64,000 nucleotides of DNA, taken from assembly GCA_036571765.1 (NCBI GenBank), contig BROE01000013.1:9502857-9566856 (forward strand), in the 5' to 3' direction. The notes beneath the pieces were generated by a model. It saw only the letters and a list, made by a program, of their open reading frames with translations, had not been told where the DNA came from and ran no database searches. The translations under genes were made by a program, and so were the position numbers. Origin of the DNA: Plecoglossus altivelis. Lineage: Eukaryota; Chordata; Actinopteri; Osmeriformes; Plecoglossidae. Below, piece after piece: positions 26,379 to 38,685 of this stretch (within the stretch, counting starts at the first letter, position 1; every line of letters begins with the position of its first letter).

Positions 26379-28131
26379 TGTGTGTGTGTGTGTGTGTGTG
26401 CTTGCGTGCGTGCGTGCGTGTGTGTGCGTGCATGTATGTAGGGAACTGGAGCACAAACGGATGTGAGACAAACTTGAATGACACGGAGGTTGTGTGCAGC
26501 TGTGACCACCTCAGCTTCTTTGCTGTGCTCATAGTAAGATAAGGATGTAGTCACGATAGTCCGGTTCTCACGCTTACTAAAATCAGATATATGCCACAGA
26601 TCATTTCAATGTTCTCACATGACTGGATGGTGCACCTTGTAAATATTTTGATGTGGTTGTCATGTCCCCCACATCAGAACTCTGGGATGGTTGACCCAGT
26701 ACATGAGCTCCCGCTCAGCTACGTCTCCTACGTGGGCTCCACTCTCTCGGTCCTCTTCACAACGCTGACTCTAGTTATCTACATCTATAAACGGTATGCT
26801 TTCACATCAGGATATCAAATGCACACAAATAAACCTTTTTTTTAAATTAATGTTTTCAAACTTAGAATTGATCTTTCTGTATGTATATCAGTCTGCCTGA
26901 CTCTCTGTCCTCCTCAGAAAGGGACATTTGGAACATTCGGTGGACGTGCATGTGCAGTTGACCTGCGCACTTCTGTGTCTCCATCTATTCTTCCTGGTTG
27001 GGTCGCTGTGGGCATGGCTGGACTATGAGGAGCGTGTCTGTGAAGCTTTGGGGCTCCTCCTTCACTACTCTTTGTTGGCCACCTTCTCTTGGATGGCCAT
27101 TGAGGGCTTCCACCTCTACCTGCTCCTAGTCCGAGTCTTCAACATCTATATCAGAAGATACATGCTCAAACTTTCCTTGGTGGGATGGGGTGAGTTGCCC
27201 CTGGCCATCTGTTGCCTGCTGGAATGGGATGAGCTGACCATTGGCCTGGGTATCAAACTGGTGCTGGTCTGGATTGAGATGGTTGTTTAGTGATCATTCA
27301 AGAGCTAACAATGTATGTCTCTTCCCACTTTCTACGTTCCTCTTTTCTGTCATTCTCCTCCTCCTCTTTTCTCCTTGTCCCTGTGCTTCCACTTCCTGCT
27401 ACTCCTCTCCAGGTGTTCCTACAATAGTGGTAGTGATATATGGATCCCTAGGAGCCTATGGCAGATACAGTCTCCACTCAAGCAATAGCACCTCAGCTAC
27501 AGAGATGTAAGACATTGTCTGCCACGTCACTCACACCATACCCACACCACACATACATTAACACCAAATGAGTGAGTTGCACCAGTGTTAACAAAGGTGT
27601 TTGTTCTTGCAGCTGCTGGCTGAACAGTAAGGTGGACCAGCTGGGGACGGTAAGCTCCATGATGGTGATCGTATACCTGGGTCTGGTACTGTTCTTCAAC
27701 AGTGCCATGCTGGGGGTGGTGCTGGTGCATCTGTCCAGGCAGAGGGGGCATGGAGTGAGGCACCAGGAGGGCCGGGCCAAGCTCTGGAAGGACTGGGCCA
27801 CAGTGCTGGGGCTCAGCTGTATACTGGGCTTGCCCTGGGTTCTTGCCTTCTCCACCTATGGGCCTCTCTCCCTCCCAGGCAACTACCTCTTCTCAGTGTG
27901 TAACAGCATGCAGGGTGAGGATCAGTCTGTGTTTATTGTAAATCTTACAGCTATTTGCATAGATACATTTTATTCACCACTGCACTCTTATTCTCTCTTC
28001 TCACCCTCATTGTCTCAGGTTTATTTTTGTTTCTGTGGTTTCTGGCTTGGAACAGGAAGTCCCGCACCCAAGAAGGCTCGTCATACAAAGACCCCTCCAC
28101 TCATAAAACAGAAACCACAACTTTCAACTGA
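24849..28131 (+). CDS. Adhesion G protein-coupled receptor, subfamily G, second copy
   Basis: A paralog of the receptor upstream, in tandem. Thirteen inferred coding exons: 24849-24939, 25046-25097, 25235-25329, 25375-25478, 25610-25738, 25867-26025, 26211-26259, 26442-26533, 26678-26793, 26918-27189, 27413-27506, 27613-27914, 28019-28131. They sum to 1668 bases (555 aa). The start ATG gives a signal peptide (MRSSLYTILGGIITISTTF). The GPS is canonical (CSCDHLSFFAVLI, HL/S). The helix 3 motif is FSWMAIEGFHLYLLLVRVFN. The tail ends HKTETTTFN. The junction between exons 3 and 4 is uncertain, because the only phase-compatible choice with the longer exon leaves a 45-base intron; a weaker donor at 25261 is the alternative. 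The last nine exons are secure. The orthology (G3 or G5) is undecided. Confidence 0.85.
26336..26436 (+). repeat. (TG)n tract at a 3' splice site
   Basis: About 65 bases of nearly pure TG followed by TGCG-rich sequence. It runs to within a few bases of the acceptor at 26441 for the second GPS exon of the receptor gene. It replaces the expected pyrimidine tract. Confidence 0.95.
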
Positions 28132-29123
28132 AACTGGAAATCGAACCATTTTCAGGGTTTAGCTTGAACCCAGTTACAAGTGACAGATCTTTTCTATTTA
28201 CCTTGCTTTTTAGTTCCTCTCCTGCGTTTTTTCCACATCCATTTTATTCTTTTCGCATAATCTTTATCTTGCAAATTCTCTCAATGATGATCTAGGGTTG
28301 TCTCCATGGCAGCAACCTTGTTACATGTGCTTGTGTTTGAGAAAGAGATCATGCGCAACAACTGCAGTTTGCAATGCATGGTCTAATCATGCTCTTGTTT
28401 AAATTAAAACATGGTGTCGCCTATTAGCCTACCACACTGTAACTTAACAAGCTTAACATATATAGTTTTATTTGGTGTGTGGAAACGAAACAAAACAAGG
28501 AGAATGCAGGAGATTTGCCAGCTAAATGTATGAGTAGGCTGCCTGGACCACCGAGAATTCCCTTGACGCTTTCGCGCCTGTTCAAAAAAGTGCCTTTTTG
28601 ATGGGCATTACATGCACGAACGCAAACTGATTTCCTAGAATTTATTGTCAGACACAGCTGAACTGGTTAACCCACAGAGAAAATATCTTGTTGATTTCAT
28701 AATATTTATTTGAAAAATACAACGTCTACCAATTTAATTAAATATATATTTCTTACATCACTTCCATAAGATTACGCGTTTTTGTTTTAACTCAAGCAGC
28801 ATTATTGGTAAGTCAAAGTAGTAGCCTAAGATAAATAGAAAAAACTGAAAAAATACACACAAATATAATACATTTATTAATTCATAAAAGGTTGACGTAA
28901 TTGTGAGTTTCAAGTCACTCAGTCATTTCTCTGATATGAAATGAAACTATAAAAACATTACTCCACAAAATGTTACGTATAACCGAGAAACCCAAAGGCC
29001 AAACAGAAGCGCTTCTTTCATCCTCTATGCGAAGGCCATGAAGGACCGCCCTTTTCGTTACGTTTACGACAATACCCACTCTTCACGGCAAGCAAAGAAA
29101 AAGAATCCAAAAAAGACAGAGCA
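28132..29123. other. Intergenic and slc7a6os promoter region
   Basis: It holds the 3' UTR of the receptor gene and then AT-rich sequence. At 28570-28578 there is TTTCGCGCC, a perfect E2F-type site, about 550 bases before the slc7a6os start. Its use is unproven. No coding sequence was seen. Confidence 0.4.
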
Positions 29124-31153
29124 ATGGATCCAAACACCACAATTCTCCGGGTGAAGAGAAAGCGTGGCACCGACCCTGCGGATGCTTTGCTGTTGGCCTG
29201 TAAACGCATCCGACCGGAGGGGAATGATCAGCAGACCCCCGGTGAGACTGTACCGGAGCCAGATGACACGGAGGTTGAGAACTCAGTGTTCAAACTCGTG
29301 GCAACGGTAGCATCTCAGGTAAGAGGGCCTTTGTCAAAGCCACGGTGTCTCGTAAGCTTGATGGAAGATAATAGAAGGCGGTGTTGTGCCAGATGTGCCA
29401 GATGACTAAAATGTCCTTTGTATTTGTTGCAAGTCATCCTGCTTGTGATATTGCATGTGTGGCGTTGCCATGTAGAAGCCATAGTCAGTTAGCCAGTTAG
29501 CATACATGTCAGCTTGTGTGCATTGTGTTGACGGGGTCTGTTTATTTGCTGGAATCGAACACGGAACTTTTTGTAGGCAGTTAGCCACGACCCTGACATG
29601 GTTGTGTCCAAACTGAACTGTAGATGGCCACCTAGTTATTTGATTAACAATATGGTGAATGTTTCATATTACCTATTAGCATGTATTATACACGATGGGA
29701 CTGCGTCATTTTCAAAACACAGCTTGCAATCCTCACGTGAAGTGTTCTTTCATATACTGAAGTGGTTTACCATATTACTCCTTGAGACAGGCTCAAATAC
29801 CAATCTATCTGCAAATTAATTGGTAAACATGACGTGAAAGTAATTGATTTCCAGGTAGGTGATTCAACTAATTGATTTGTGTTTGTCCAGGATGCTCCAG
29901 TCCAGACCCAGGTTCGTGAAGCCCTTGCCCGCCCCCGCGTAGCCCATGCCCTCCGCCCCTCTGCCACCAGTTCCCAAAGGATCATGGGAGATCTGCGGAG
30001 CACTAAGTGGAGCACTCGGCGAGACGAGCGTTACCGTATCCTATCGAGCCACAGAGCAGGTCTGCCGACAGAGCGGCCAGCTCCAGCCTCCTCCCCTGCC
30101 CCAGCCCCGGCCCCAGCCCCTGTCCCACCTTTGGCCCAGATTGAGGTTCCAGGGTGGGGAAAGCGGATGGGACTGGGGGGTTCGGAGGCTGACTGGAACT
30201 TGGGTCAGGTCCAGGTGTTTGATCTTATCCAGGAGGAGGCAGAGCCACAGGACAAAGGCAAGGTGAGCTGGACTTGGGAGTTGAAGACCTGAGAAGGAGT
30301 CTCAGCTTCAGCCTTCTCTTCTCTGTCTCCCCACCTGTCTCTTATGTTTCTGTACCTCCTTCATTGTGTCTCCCCTTTCCTCCATCTCCGTCCCTCCTAG
30401 GTGGTGACCTCTGACCCAGAAGAGATCATGTGTAACTCCATGAAGATGATCCGAGAGCATCTGAGCGTGTCGGGGGAGGGACTGGGGGCGGAGCATCGTG
30501 AGCGGGAGGACGATTACGTCTATGACCTGTACTACCAGGAAACTGCTGCGCCCGGCTGGATTCAGGATATCCTGTCCGTCAGAGCCTACACAGATGAGGG
30601 CGAGCTGGTACGACAAGTGAAACAATAAGCTTGTAATTCATCATCAGTGGATGTTCCCAAGTTGAACATCTAAGTAAAATGTGTTCCTATATAGCAGCAA
30701 TAGACTATAGCAACAATACAAGCAAGGCAGGGAGTGATCCAGATTTTCTCTTGTCTGTGGGTCTGCAGGTGCCGGAGCTGGTGGTCCACGAGGAGGAAGT
30801 GTACGAGGATGAGGATGACGAGAACGAGGAAGGTAACTGGAGGAACGACTACCCTGACGAAGACAGCGATGAGGACGGAGACCGGGAGGAACGATACGGA
30901 GGTACTGGTTTGTTTACCTGTCAGCTGTGGTAGAGAGGACGTCTAGACTAAGGGGGTTGTCGTTCCTGTCCTGACTGAGGGGGTTGGGTTGCACTCCGTA
31001 TTAAAGTTGGGTTGTGGTTGTGTTCCAGGCTACTGGGAAGAGGAGCACTCATACAGCAGGCGGAGCTGGGAGACTTACCAGAGGGAGATCCTCAGCGAGC
31101 TGGGGAATCACAACAACAACGAGGAAGAGGATGAAGATCGAGACTCTGACTGA
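29124..31153 (+). CDS. slc7a6os: SLC7A6 opposite-strand protein (Iwr1 homolog, RNA polymerase II import factor)
   Basis: The yeast homolog Iwr1 escorts assembled RNA polymerase II into the nucleus; the vertebrate protein is taken to do the same. Five exons: 29124-29318, 29891-30262, 30401-30607, 30769-30901, 31029-31153, summing to 1032 bases (343 aa; human about 309). The N-terminus MDPNTTILRVKRKRGTDP matches the conserved LRVKRKR start. The core block DDYVYDLYYQETAAPGWIQD and the acidic EDEDDENEEGNWRNDYPDE are near-identical in type to human. An Ala-Pro repeat (PAPAPAPAPVPP) in exon 2 adds length. The protein ends in an acidic tail (EEEDEDRDSD). The gene is tail to tail with slc7a6, as its name implies, here about 1.5 kb or less apart. 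Confidence 0.95.
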
Positions 31154-31856
31154 TCCCCACTGCAGACCTGTGGCTGGTTCACAGAGGCCTTCTCCAGAAA
31201 CCTTCCTAGCTCCCTACACCTGAGTACACTAAGTTGCAACCTTCTTTCCTTCCCAACAGTCCCTGCCCCCTGACATGGCTGCATCGGTAGCACTGTGGAC
31301 TGCAATAGGTCCACCTGGCCAGCCATGTTTGATCCTGGATCACTTCAAGGAAGGAAGGAAGGAAGGGTGCATTTCAAGGGTGTAGTCTAGCAGTCTAGAG
31401 AGTATTCAGACATGGCCCCGATGAAAGCCCAGCCTACTGTTCACTCATCACAGACCTGCTCACGTCAGCCTGCAGGGGCTTGGGGCCAGGGTTCTTTTTT
31501 AGTTTTGTTACTGTGCAGGTGTTGAAGTGGTGTGTGAGTGTTAGTTCAAAGTGAATGAGGTAGTTATGTTGCACATGTTTGTGGTATGCTCTGTAGGCTT
31601 CTTGTTACCACGGTGTGTTAGCTAGGACAGTGTGCTGAATATAAGGTGTTTCTCTGTTTTGCATTTGTGCATGGTTGCGTGTGCGCGTGTGTTTTAAGAG
31701 TTTGTTGGCTTGTGTAAGTGTGTGGTAGTGCATAATCTGAAAGTGTATCATTGTGTGAGTGTGCTCCACATTCTCCTGTTGTCAGACTGTTGTGTTGTGG
31801 CTGCTGGATGAAGAGAACGTGTTTTGTAAATATGTAGATGTGTAAAGACAGAAACC

Positions 31857-31862
31857 AATAAA
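31857..31862 (+). promoter_or_regulatory. Polyadenylation signal of slc7a6os
   Basis: AATAAA about 700 bases after the stop at 31153, in a GT-rich 3' UTR-like stretch. Confidence 0.7.
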
Positions 31863-33387
31863 GCTTTCAAAATAAAAATCTTCTGAAGACTTTATCAATA
31901 TTATTTTCTATGACATGAAACACATTGGTAGAACATATAAGGCATCGTTCTTTGGTTCTTTAAAATACATTTGATATTCTATACAATAAATTAGACAAAA
32001 CTATAAGGGCCAGGTCTAAGACCTATTTGATAGAAAGCCATGTTGTCTGGAAATCAGACTACCACTGTGGTGTAAAGTCCTACTTCAACAAAGAGACAAA
32101 ACTAGTTAGACTATTGTAACCAACGCAGGAAGCTGTCAACCAGGAAGTCATATGACCCACAATTCCAAGAGACTTGATTGCTACGTCTACTTTGCATGAT
32201 CATTTGTTGATCTGAAGGTTAGGGTTGTTTGCATAGCCATTTGAGAGGAGGGATGAGAGGGGACTACTGTACTGTACTGCACTGTATAACTGGATCAATA
32301 CTGCCATGTCTATGTACATGTGGCACATGTTCTGTTCCAACTCATGATTAGATCAAAGTGCAATGGAAAATACAGATCAGTAATAATTTTAATGGCAGCG
32401 TTTGGGTTGTTCAGGACATCAGGATGGTGGCAGTTTCTTCAGCGGTGAATGACCTGATATTTCTACATCAGCGGCTGACGTCAAGGGAAACCACTGTAAG
32501 CAGCTGACACCCAACACATGACGCCTTTCTGAACCACTAACCTAGCAACTGGTGTAAACCTCTTTCATCCAGACAAACAAGTACTGGATGTTCAGAGTAC
32601 ATATATATTTATTTTGTGTGTACTGTACTAGTTGCCTACAATAAATTATAGGATGTATTTTATATCAACAATGTGTATTTATTGAATGTATATCTGTGAT
32701 AAATATGTGTGTATTGTAAATGTATATTGTATGGCTATAATAAATAAATGTACATATGTATTGTGTATACTGTATCGTACTGCACTTCTACGATTCCCTA
32801 TCTAATATCAGTGTAAGCTGCCCCCTTTACAAGTGCACAGCTCCAGAAACCTCTGTAAGAGATGTCTACCCTCCATCCTGACACAGCGGCACACTGTCCA
32901 CACAAACTGTGTCTCAGTGGGACACACCCTAACCAGAGGGTCAAATGTAGAGAACAGGCACCTGCAGACGAACAGTGGATCAATGCAATGGCTTGCATTC
33001 AATTGCTCTCAATGACCTGCCTGGGACACATAGGCTCACACGTGATCTGTGACCCAAGTTCTTGACCACTCCTGCACCCAGTGGCACTTAGTTTGCTGAG
33101 TGTGGAACAGAGAGCCCACATGTCACAGTCACTTGATTATTTGAAAGAGTGTGAGGGAATATGTGTATGTGTGTGTGTACACACACTTTATACAGTGCAC
33201 ACTTTATTTACTATTGTCCCATGTCCATGTGTGTGGGAATGAGTGTAAATATATGTACATAGTGTCATAGATTGCAGACAGCTGGGTTGTCAGTTCAGCC
33301 ATGCTGTAAAACAGTCCTTGGTTGCAGTCCTGGGATATGTAGTTGAGTCCTTGAGGTTGTAGTCACTGGGAGACTATCATGGCAGTC
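31863..33387. other. Convergent spacer between slc7a6os and slc7a6
   Basis: Downstream sequence of two genes that face each other. The right part probably carries the slc7a6 3' UTR. TTTATT at 33203-33208 reads as AATAAA on the minus strand, 180 bases past that stop. Otherwise the stretch is AT-rich and no gene was seen. Confidence 0.5.
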
Positions 33388-36300
33388 CTACTCACTCTTG
33401 TCCAACTCAGTGAGAACACAGAAGCAGGTGTACTGGGTAAAACTGGTGATGGCATCTAGAACAACCGAGAGAGATGGTAGGTGAAGTAGAAGGCCGAGCG
33501 AGAAAGATGATGTACACATATCAGAGAGAGAGCGTATCTAAGAGATTAGAGTTGACAAGGTTTGAAACACAAAGGTATTTTAGAAAACTAGGCTGAATGT
33601 AAAGGGTTTGAGGGGAGTGTGGTGTAAGGTGACTCACGGAGCATTTTGGTGACGCAGGGGGGCCGCCTGTCTTCAGGGAGGTGGACACCCAGGAAGTAGA
33701 CAGGCACGCCGGAGAGGGCGATGCCGATGCCTATGAGGGAGTTGATGGTGTCGCAGTAGAGGGGCACTGCCACCAGGAACACGGTGCACATGCAGAACAC
33801 CACAGGGTACAGCAGCGTCAGCTGGGGGCAGGAACACAGGGGCAAAAGCCCTCTTTTGGTCACATTTTGATGAGGCACTTACCCAGATGTTTGTTAATAA
33901 AGAGGCTAGAACAGGGTTGTTCACTGTGCAGGGGGGTCCGACGTAGAGGTGAGGTGTATGTGCCGGTAGGGTTCAAGTGTGTGAGGGTGAGGTGTGTGTG
34001 TACATGTCTGTCTGTGGCTGGCTGACCTTGAGAGGTCTGGGTCTATCTGGCTCCTTGAAGCGCAGGTAGATCTGGCCTGCGATGGACAGACCCATGAAGA
34101 ACCAGTAGCTGAAGCTGTAGTAGTTGATGAGCTTGAAAACGTCCTCCACTGTCAGGTAGACCAGAGCCATGGCACACTAGGAGGCATCCGTATACAAACA
34201 CATATGCAGACAGGAAGACACAAACAACTACTGGTCCAACGTCATTCTTCTCTGACAGATCACACCAAGAGCAGATTGCAATGAATACCACCAGAGGGCA
34301 GTAAAGCAGAGGTTTTCAGTGTGGTTTAGAGCGCAGGATAGAAGGTTGAGGGTAGAAGATGGAGAGGACTTGCGGGGGTCTTACATTGAAGAGGAGAGCA
34401 GGCACAGGGGTGTACCTCTCAGCATGGATCATGGAGAGAGCATCAGGGAGGTGACCTTCACGAGCTCCCACGAAGAACAACCTGCAGGTGCACACAGACA
34501 CACAGGGATGCTGCTCTCAGTTGAGAGCTCAGTACACACCAACACAGGATGGCACGAAGCAAAGCCTAATAACATGGCGCTGCTGCCGTGGTAACACTCC
34601 AATTAGAACACCCATAAAGTTTAGGGTGCAGAGTGTCTGTGTATAGTGGTGTGTGAGGAGATGTGTGTATGTGTGTGGAGGTTACCTGGAGGCAGCAATG
34701 ATGGAGGCATTGAGTCCCCCGTAGCATGACAAAGCCACAGCGATGGGGATGGTCCAGCTCATAACGCCTAGCGTGTGATCTGCAAATGTCTGCGGAGGGA
34801 CACAGCCCAGTTACTCACACAAGGCTCCTCCACACACACACATTCCACTTGGTCAGAGTTTTTTTGACAGCGAATGACAGAGCTCCAGGCGGTGGTTGGT
34901 TTGGCAACTCACCACGGCGACGGCATCGCTGGCCAGGATGGCGCTCATGTCGAGTACGGTGTAGTACGCCACGTTAGTCATAATGTATATCACCGTGACG
35001 ATTGGCATGGAGATGGCGATGGACAGGGGCAGGTTCCTGTGGAAACGAGATTATTTGGGCAGCCATATGAAATATGGACTAGAATAGAACTGTACAAAAT
35101 GAATGCGTTCTTAGCACGAGTGTGTAAATATCCAGGTCTATGGGAGGACCTCTCAGGGTTCTTGATCTCCTCTGTAACAAAGTTGAGTGTGTCCCAGCCA
35201 GAGTAAGAGAAGAGGGCAGAGTAGAGAGCCAGGGCAATGTCACCAGGGTTCACTGACGAGCCCTCGAACGAAGCCTCAAAGTTCACAGTGTTACCTAGGA
35301 GACAGAAACAGAAGGAGTCATGGAAACCTTGTGGAAGGACAGCAATACACATAAATATATACTGAATGTTGGCAGCATGTGGCAAGTGTGTGGTCAGTGA
35401 GTAGTCACCCACCAAGGCAGAGCTTGACTATGCCAGTGATGATGATGACAATGAGAGCTGCTACTTTGGCGTAGGTGAACACATCCTGGACCCTGGTGCC
35501 CCACTTCACATATGCAGAGTTGACGAATGTCAGCAGGCCTGAACCAGAGGAAAGAGAGAGGCAGATCGGTAAGAAACAGGCATTTGAACATCGGCTGGTT
35601 TGAGCCAATCACAGAAGAGAGTGATACATGGCTAACCAGTTAAAAAGAGCTGAACTGATAAAATTCCAGAAATTCGCTGCATGTCATTTGAGCATACACA
35701 ATAGCAGCAGCAGGTCGGCAGAACAGGTTCACACAGGTTTTAATAAAAGTACAACAAGTTCACCCAGTTGCAAACAATTGGAAACATAAGACAGTATGTA
35801 CCTTGCAGTACGTGCTCACAGACTGTTCACTGACAGAGAGAGAGAGACAGAGAGAGAGAGAGACAGAGAGCATGAGACAGATCAAGACAGAGAGAAAGTG
35901 AAAGAAGGTGAAGAAGAGCAATGCTGTGAACAAGCATTTACCTGTGAGTGTCTTGACTGTTTGTCTTTGTGTGCAGAGAGCATGTTAAGAACATGTACAG
36001 ACCCATGTAGAATCACAGAGCTACTCACATATGCAGGCGGCAGCCAGCAGTCTGGCTCCAGCGTATGGGGGCTCGCAGGTGGGGAAGAGAGGCTGCACCA
36101 GGTAGTTGGCAAAGGTGATAGCGATAACGGCCTGGCTGGTAGGCTCAATGATCAGCAGCGACGTCCACAGGCGGATGAAGGCAATGAAGCCACCGAAGGC
36201 CTCCAGGATGTAGGCATAGCTGGCGCCAGACTTGGTGATGGTGGTGCCCAGCTCTGCGTAGCACAGAGCCCCAATAACAGAGAACATGCCTCCGATGGCC

Positions 36301-36512
36301 CAGATGACCAGCGACAGCCCGTAAGAGGCGCTGTAGATCAGTACGCCTTTGGGGGAGACAAAGATCCCGGAGCCGATCATGTTGCCCACGATGAGGCTGA
36401 CGCCGTTGAGAAGGGAGATCTCCTTCTTCAGCTGCATGCTCTCTTTAGGAGGGGCTGGGGCCGAGGGTGTGGAGCTACCATTCAACTTCCTGCTCTCTTC
36501 CTGGTTTTCCAT
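33388..36512 (-). CDS. slc7a6: y+L amino acid transporter 2 light chain (SLC7A6)
   Basis: The light subunit of a plasma-membrane exchanger that pairs with the SLC3A2 heavy chain and swaps cationic amino acids for neutral ones plus sodium. Nine coding exons in transcript order: 36512-36029, 35538-35413, 35294-35150, 35036-34913, 34789-34686, 34481-34385, 34176-34027, 33821-33638, 33455-33388. They sum to 1482 bases (493 aa; human about 515). The protein starts MENQEESRKL, then MQLKKEISLLNG, the transport motif GNMIGSGIFVSPKG in helix 1, and CEPPYAGARLLAAACIC. The Cys before EPP is at the usual site of the disulfide to the heavy chain. Residues such as HLPDALSMIHAERYTPVPAL and IGIGIALSGVPVYF favour SLC7A6 over SLC7A7, as does the slc7a6os neighbour. 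The third exon ends at an atypical donor (GTCCTC). A noncoding first exon is inferred at about 38.5-38.6 kb. Confidence 0.95.
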
Positions 36513-36614
36513 GGTGATGTACTGCTATCAGAGACACACGGCCTCTGGATGGTGTGCTATCTGCCCTGAAGAGATAAGCATAAAAAGTATGTCTGAGGCT
36601 AGTTCTAACGGGGT

Positions 36615-36835
36615 CTAGAGATCAGGAGTGGGTCTAGAGATCAGAGCTGTGTATAGGGGTCAGGAATGGGTCTAGAGATCAGGGCTGGGTATAGGGGTCA
36701 GGACTGGGTCTAGAGATCAGGGCTGGGTGTAGGGGTCAGGACTGGGTCTAGAGATCAGGGCTGGGTCTAGAGATCGGGGCTGGGTGTATTGGTCAGGGCT
36801 GGGTGTAGGGGTCAGGACTGTAGGGGTCACTATAT
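36615..36835. repeat. 38-bp tandem repeat upstream of the slc7a6 coding start
   Basis: Units of the form TCTAGAGATCAGGGCTGGGT plus GTAGGGGTCAGGACTGGG, about five to six imperfect copies. They lie in the presumed 5' intron of slc7a6. Confidence 0.85.
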
Positions 36836-37492
36836 TGGCTGAGGCCTAACTCCAGCAGTCTGGGTTCAAATCTAGCCCAGGCCTTTTACCATGTTTCCTC
36901 TCTGTCTCTCCACATTTCCTGCCCTCTCTACACACATGATCTCTACCCCCAAAGTAACAAGGGCAGTAATGCCCCAAGATACAGTATGTACATATATAAG
37001 TACATGTATAAGGGAAAAAAACAAGCTGGGTCTAGGTTCAAGGTGTCAGGACTGTGTATAAAGGATAAGGGTGGGACAAGACTTTGTGGTGTGCATGTAT
37101 GTAAGAAATGCAATAAATGTTTGGGAACCCGACTTGTCCTTGTGAGTGTGTTTGTTTCTAGGTGTGTTTGTGAGGCACTGTCAGGAGGAATGCGTCAGTG
37201 TGGCGTTAGACCAGGCAGCTTCACATGCAGCACATGGAGGCCTCCCAGGAGACTTATATGAAAGGAGGTACCAGCCACTGTACACCCACCCATCTGTAGA
37301 GGCTGCCTGGGTCAGACTGCTACTGTGTATGGGTAGATGGAAATGAAGCCACACCCCTGAGACTTGTGAGGATCTTCTAATCTCTATCAACTCATCAGTT
37401 AAGATCAAACTTGTGGCTTAGAGCGGGGGGGGGGTCACAGTATTGATATATGCCCACTCTGTCCTCTAGACACTAGAGAGAAGAGGGGAGAT

Positions 37493-37560
<68 letters not shown>

Positions 37561-38012
37561 ATCTCTCTTTCCTGTGACTCTCCACAAGTTGATTATAAGT
37601 AGATTAATTGTGTGTTTTTAAGGTGAATGTAACAAAACAATACTTCTATGCAGACTGAAATCACATTTCTGAGCTGGCTTTTGTATACCTGTTTTTCTCC
37701 CACTCAATTTTTCATGTAATTGTTTCAACACAAACAAGTGAACGTTCCGCAGTTAAGGGATAACAAAGACAATTATCAACACAAGTACAACCAGTTAGTA
37801 AAGATACTCATCATCAATCACTACACAAGCACCCATACAATGAATAGTAACATATGTTAATTCCCCGTCGTACAAGTTGAGACACAGAGCCTGCCTCGGG
37901 TGATGGCATTATTCGATCGCTTGGTTCCCGTCTGGATTTCCATTAGCGGGAAGGAATTATTATGGGAATTGACCTAATTCTGTAGAGCATACTTTTAAGG
38001 ATTTCATTTTCA

Positions 38013-38071
<59 letters not shown>

Positions 38072-38531
38072 CGCCACCCAACAGGGTGGTATGACATCCA
38101 GGTAGGCTATTATGGGCTAGTTTACTTGAATATCCCACTGGCGTTTGTAAGACAGCCAACCAACGCACCACAATGACTGCTGTTAACAACAGCAACTCGT
38201 CTCTCTGAGGAAGTCTCGCTTGATGACAAGAAGATAGAAAGAATCAGACAAAACCAGCCTACTGTACTTTGTAGAAAAATTTGAGCGCTCCTCATAATTC
38301 CATTTTAGCACTGCTACCGACAGCAACCGAAGAGCATTATTACTAGGAAAGCTTCAGAACACTTGTAGATATTTTGGAATCTTGGAGTAAAAAAAACAAC
38401 ATTTCTCGTTGTCCTCGTATACATGTACAGTGGCATACAGTAGGGTAAAATGAAGTGAACTGTAAATAATGTTTGCTAGCGTGCTATTTAAAATATATTT
38501 GCCTTAGTCAAGTGTACCAGCTTCGTCTTAC
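36836..38531. other. Presumed slc7a6 5' intron, repeats only
   Basis: It holds a (GA)n block at 37495-37558 and a (CT)n/(CA)n compound microsatellite at about 38013-38071. No coding sequence was recognised. Confidence 0.6.
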
Positions 38532-38640
38532 CTTGGTCGTGTTGTCTGTTTATCGGTTTTAACAGATTGCCAGGACGTCCGACCTCCGCCGCATCCTTTG
38601 CCGAAAACAACCGGCTCTGACACAAGGTAGGAGGCAAAGC
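38532..38640 (-). other. Inferred noncoding first exon of slc7a6
   Basis: On the minus strand, CCAAG followed by GTAAGAC forms a consensus donor at 38532/38531. The coding exon has a matching acceptor (TCTCTTCAG) just before 36565, leaving 53 bases of 5' UTR before the ATG. The sequence upstream is CpG-bearing. The 5' end of the exon is not defined. Confidence 0.45.
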
Positions 38641-38646
38641 ACTTAG

Positions 38647-38685
38647 GTCACGTGACGAACATAGACCACCATAAGGATCACGTGA
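38647..38685. promoter_or_regulatory. Paired CACGTG boxes (CLEAR/E-box type)
   Basis: GTCACGTGAC at 38647-38656 is the full palindromic CLEAR/E-box core. TCACGTGA at 38678-38685 is a second CACGTG about 30 bases away. Both lie just upstream of the inferred slc7a6 first exon. Sites of this type bind MiT/TFE and USF factors. Confidence 0.5.

Noticed and set aside
35796..36569. A 257-codon plus-strand frame over the slc7a6 start
   Set aside because: It overlaps the well-supported slc7a6 first coding exon on the other strand and has no family resemblance.
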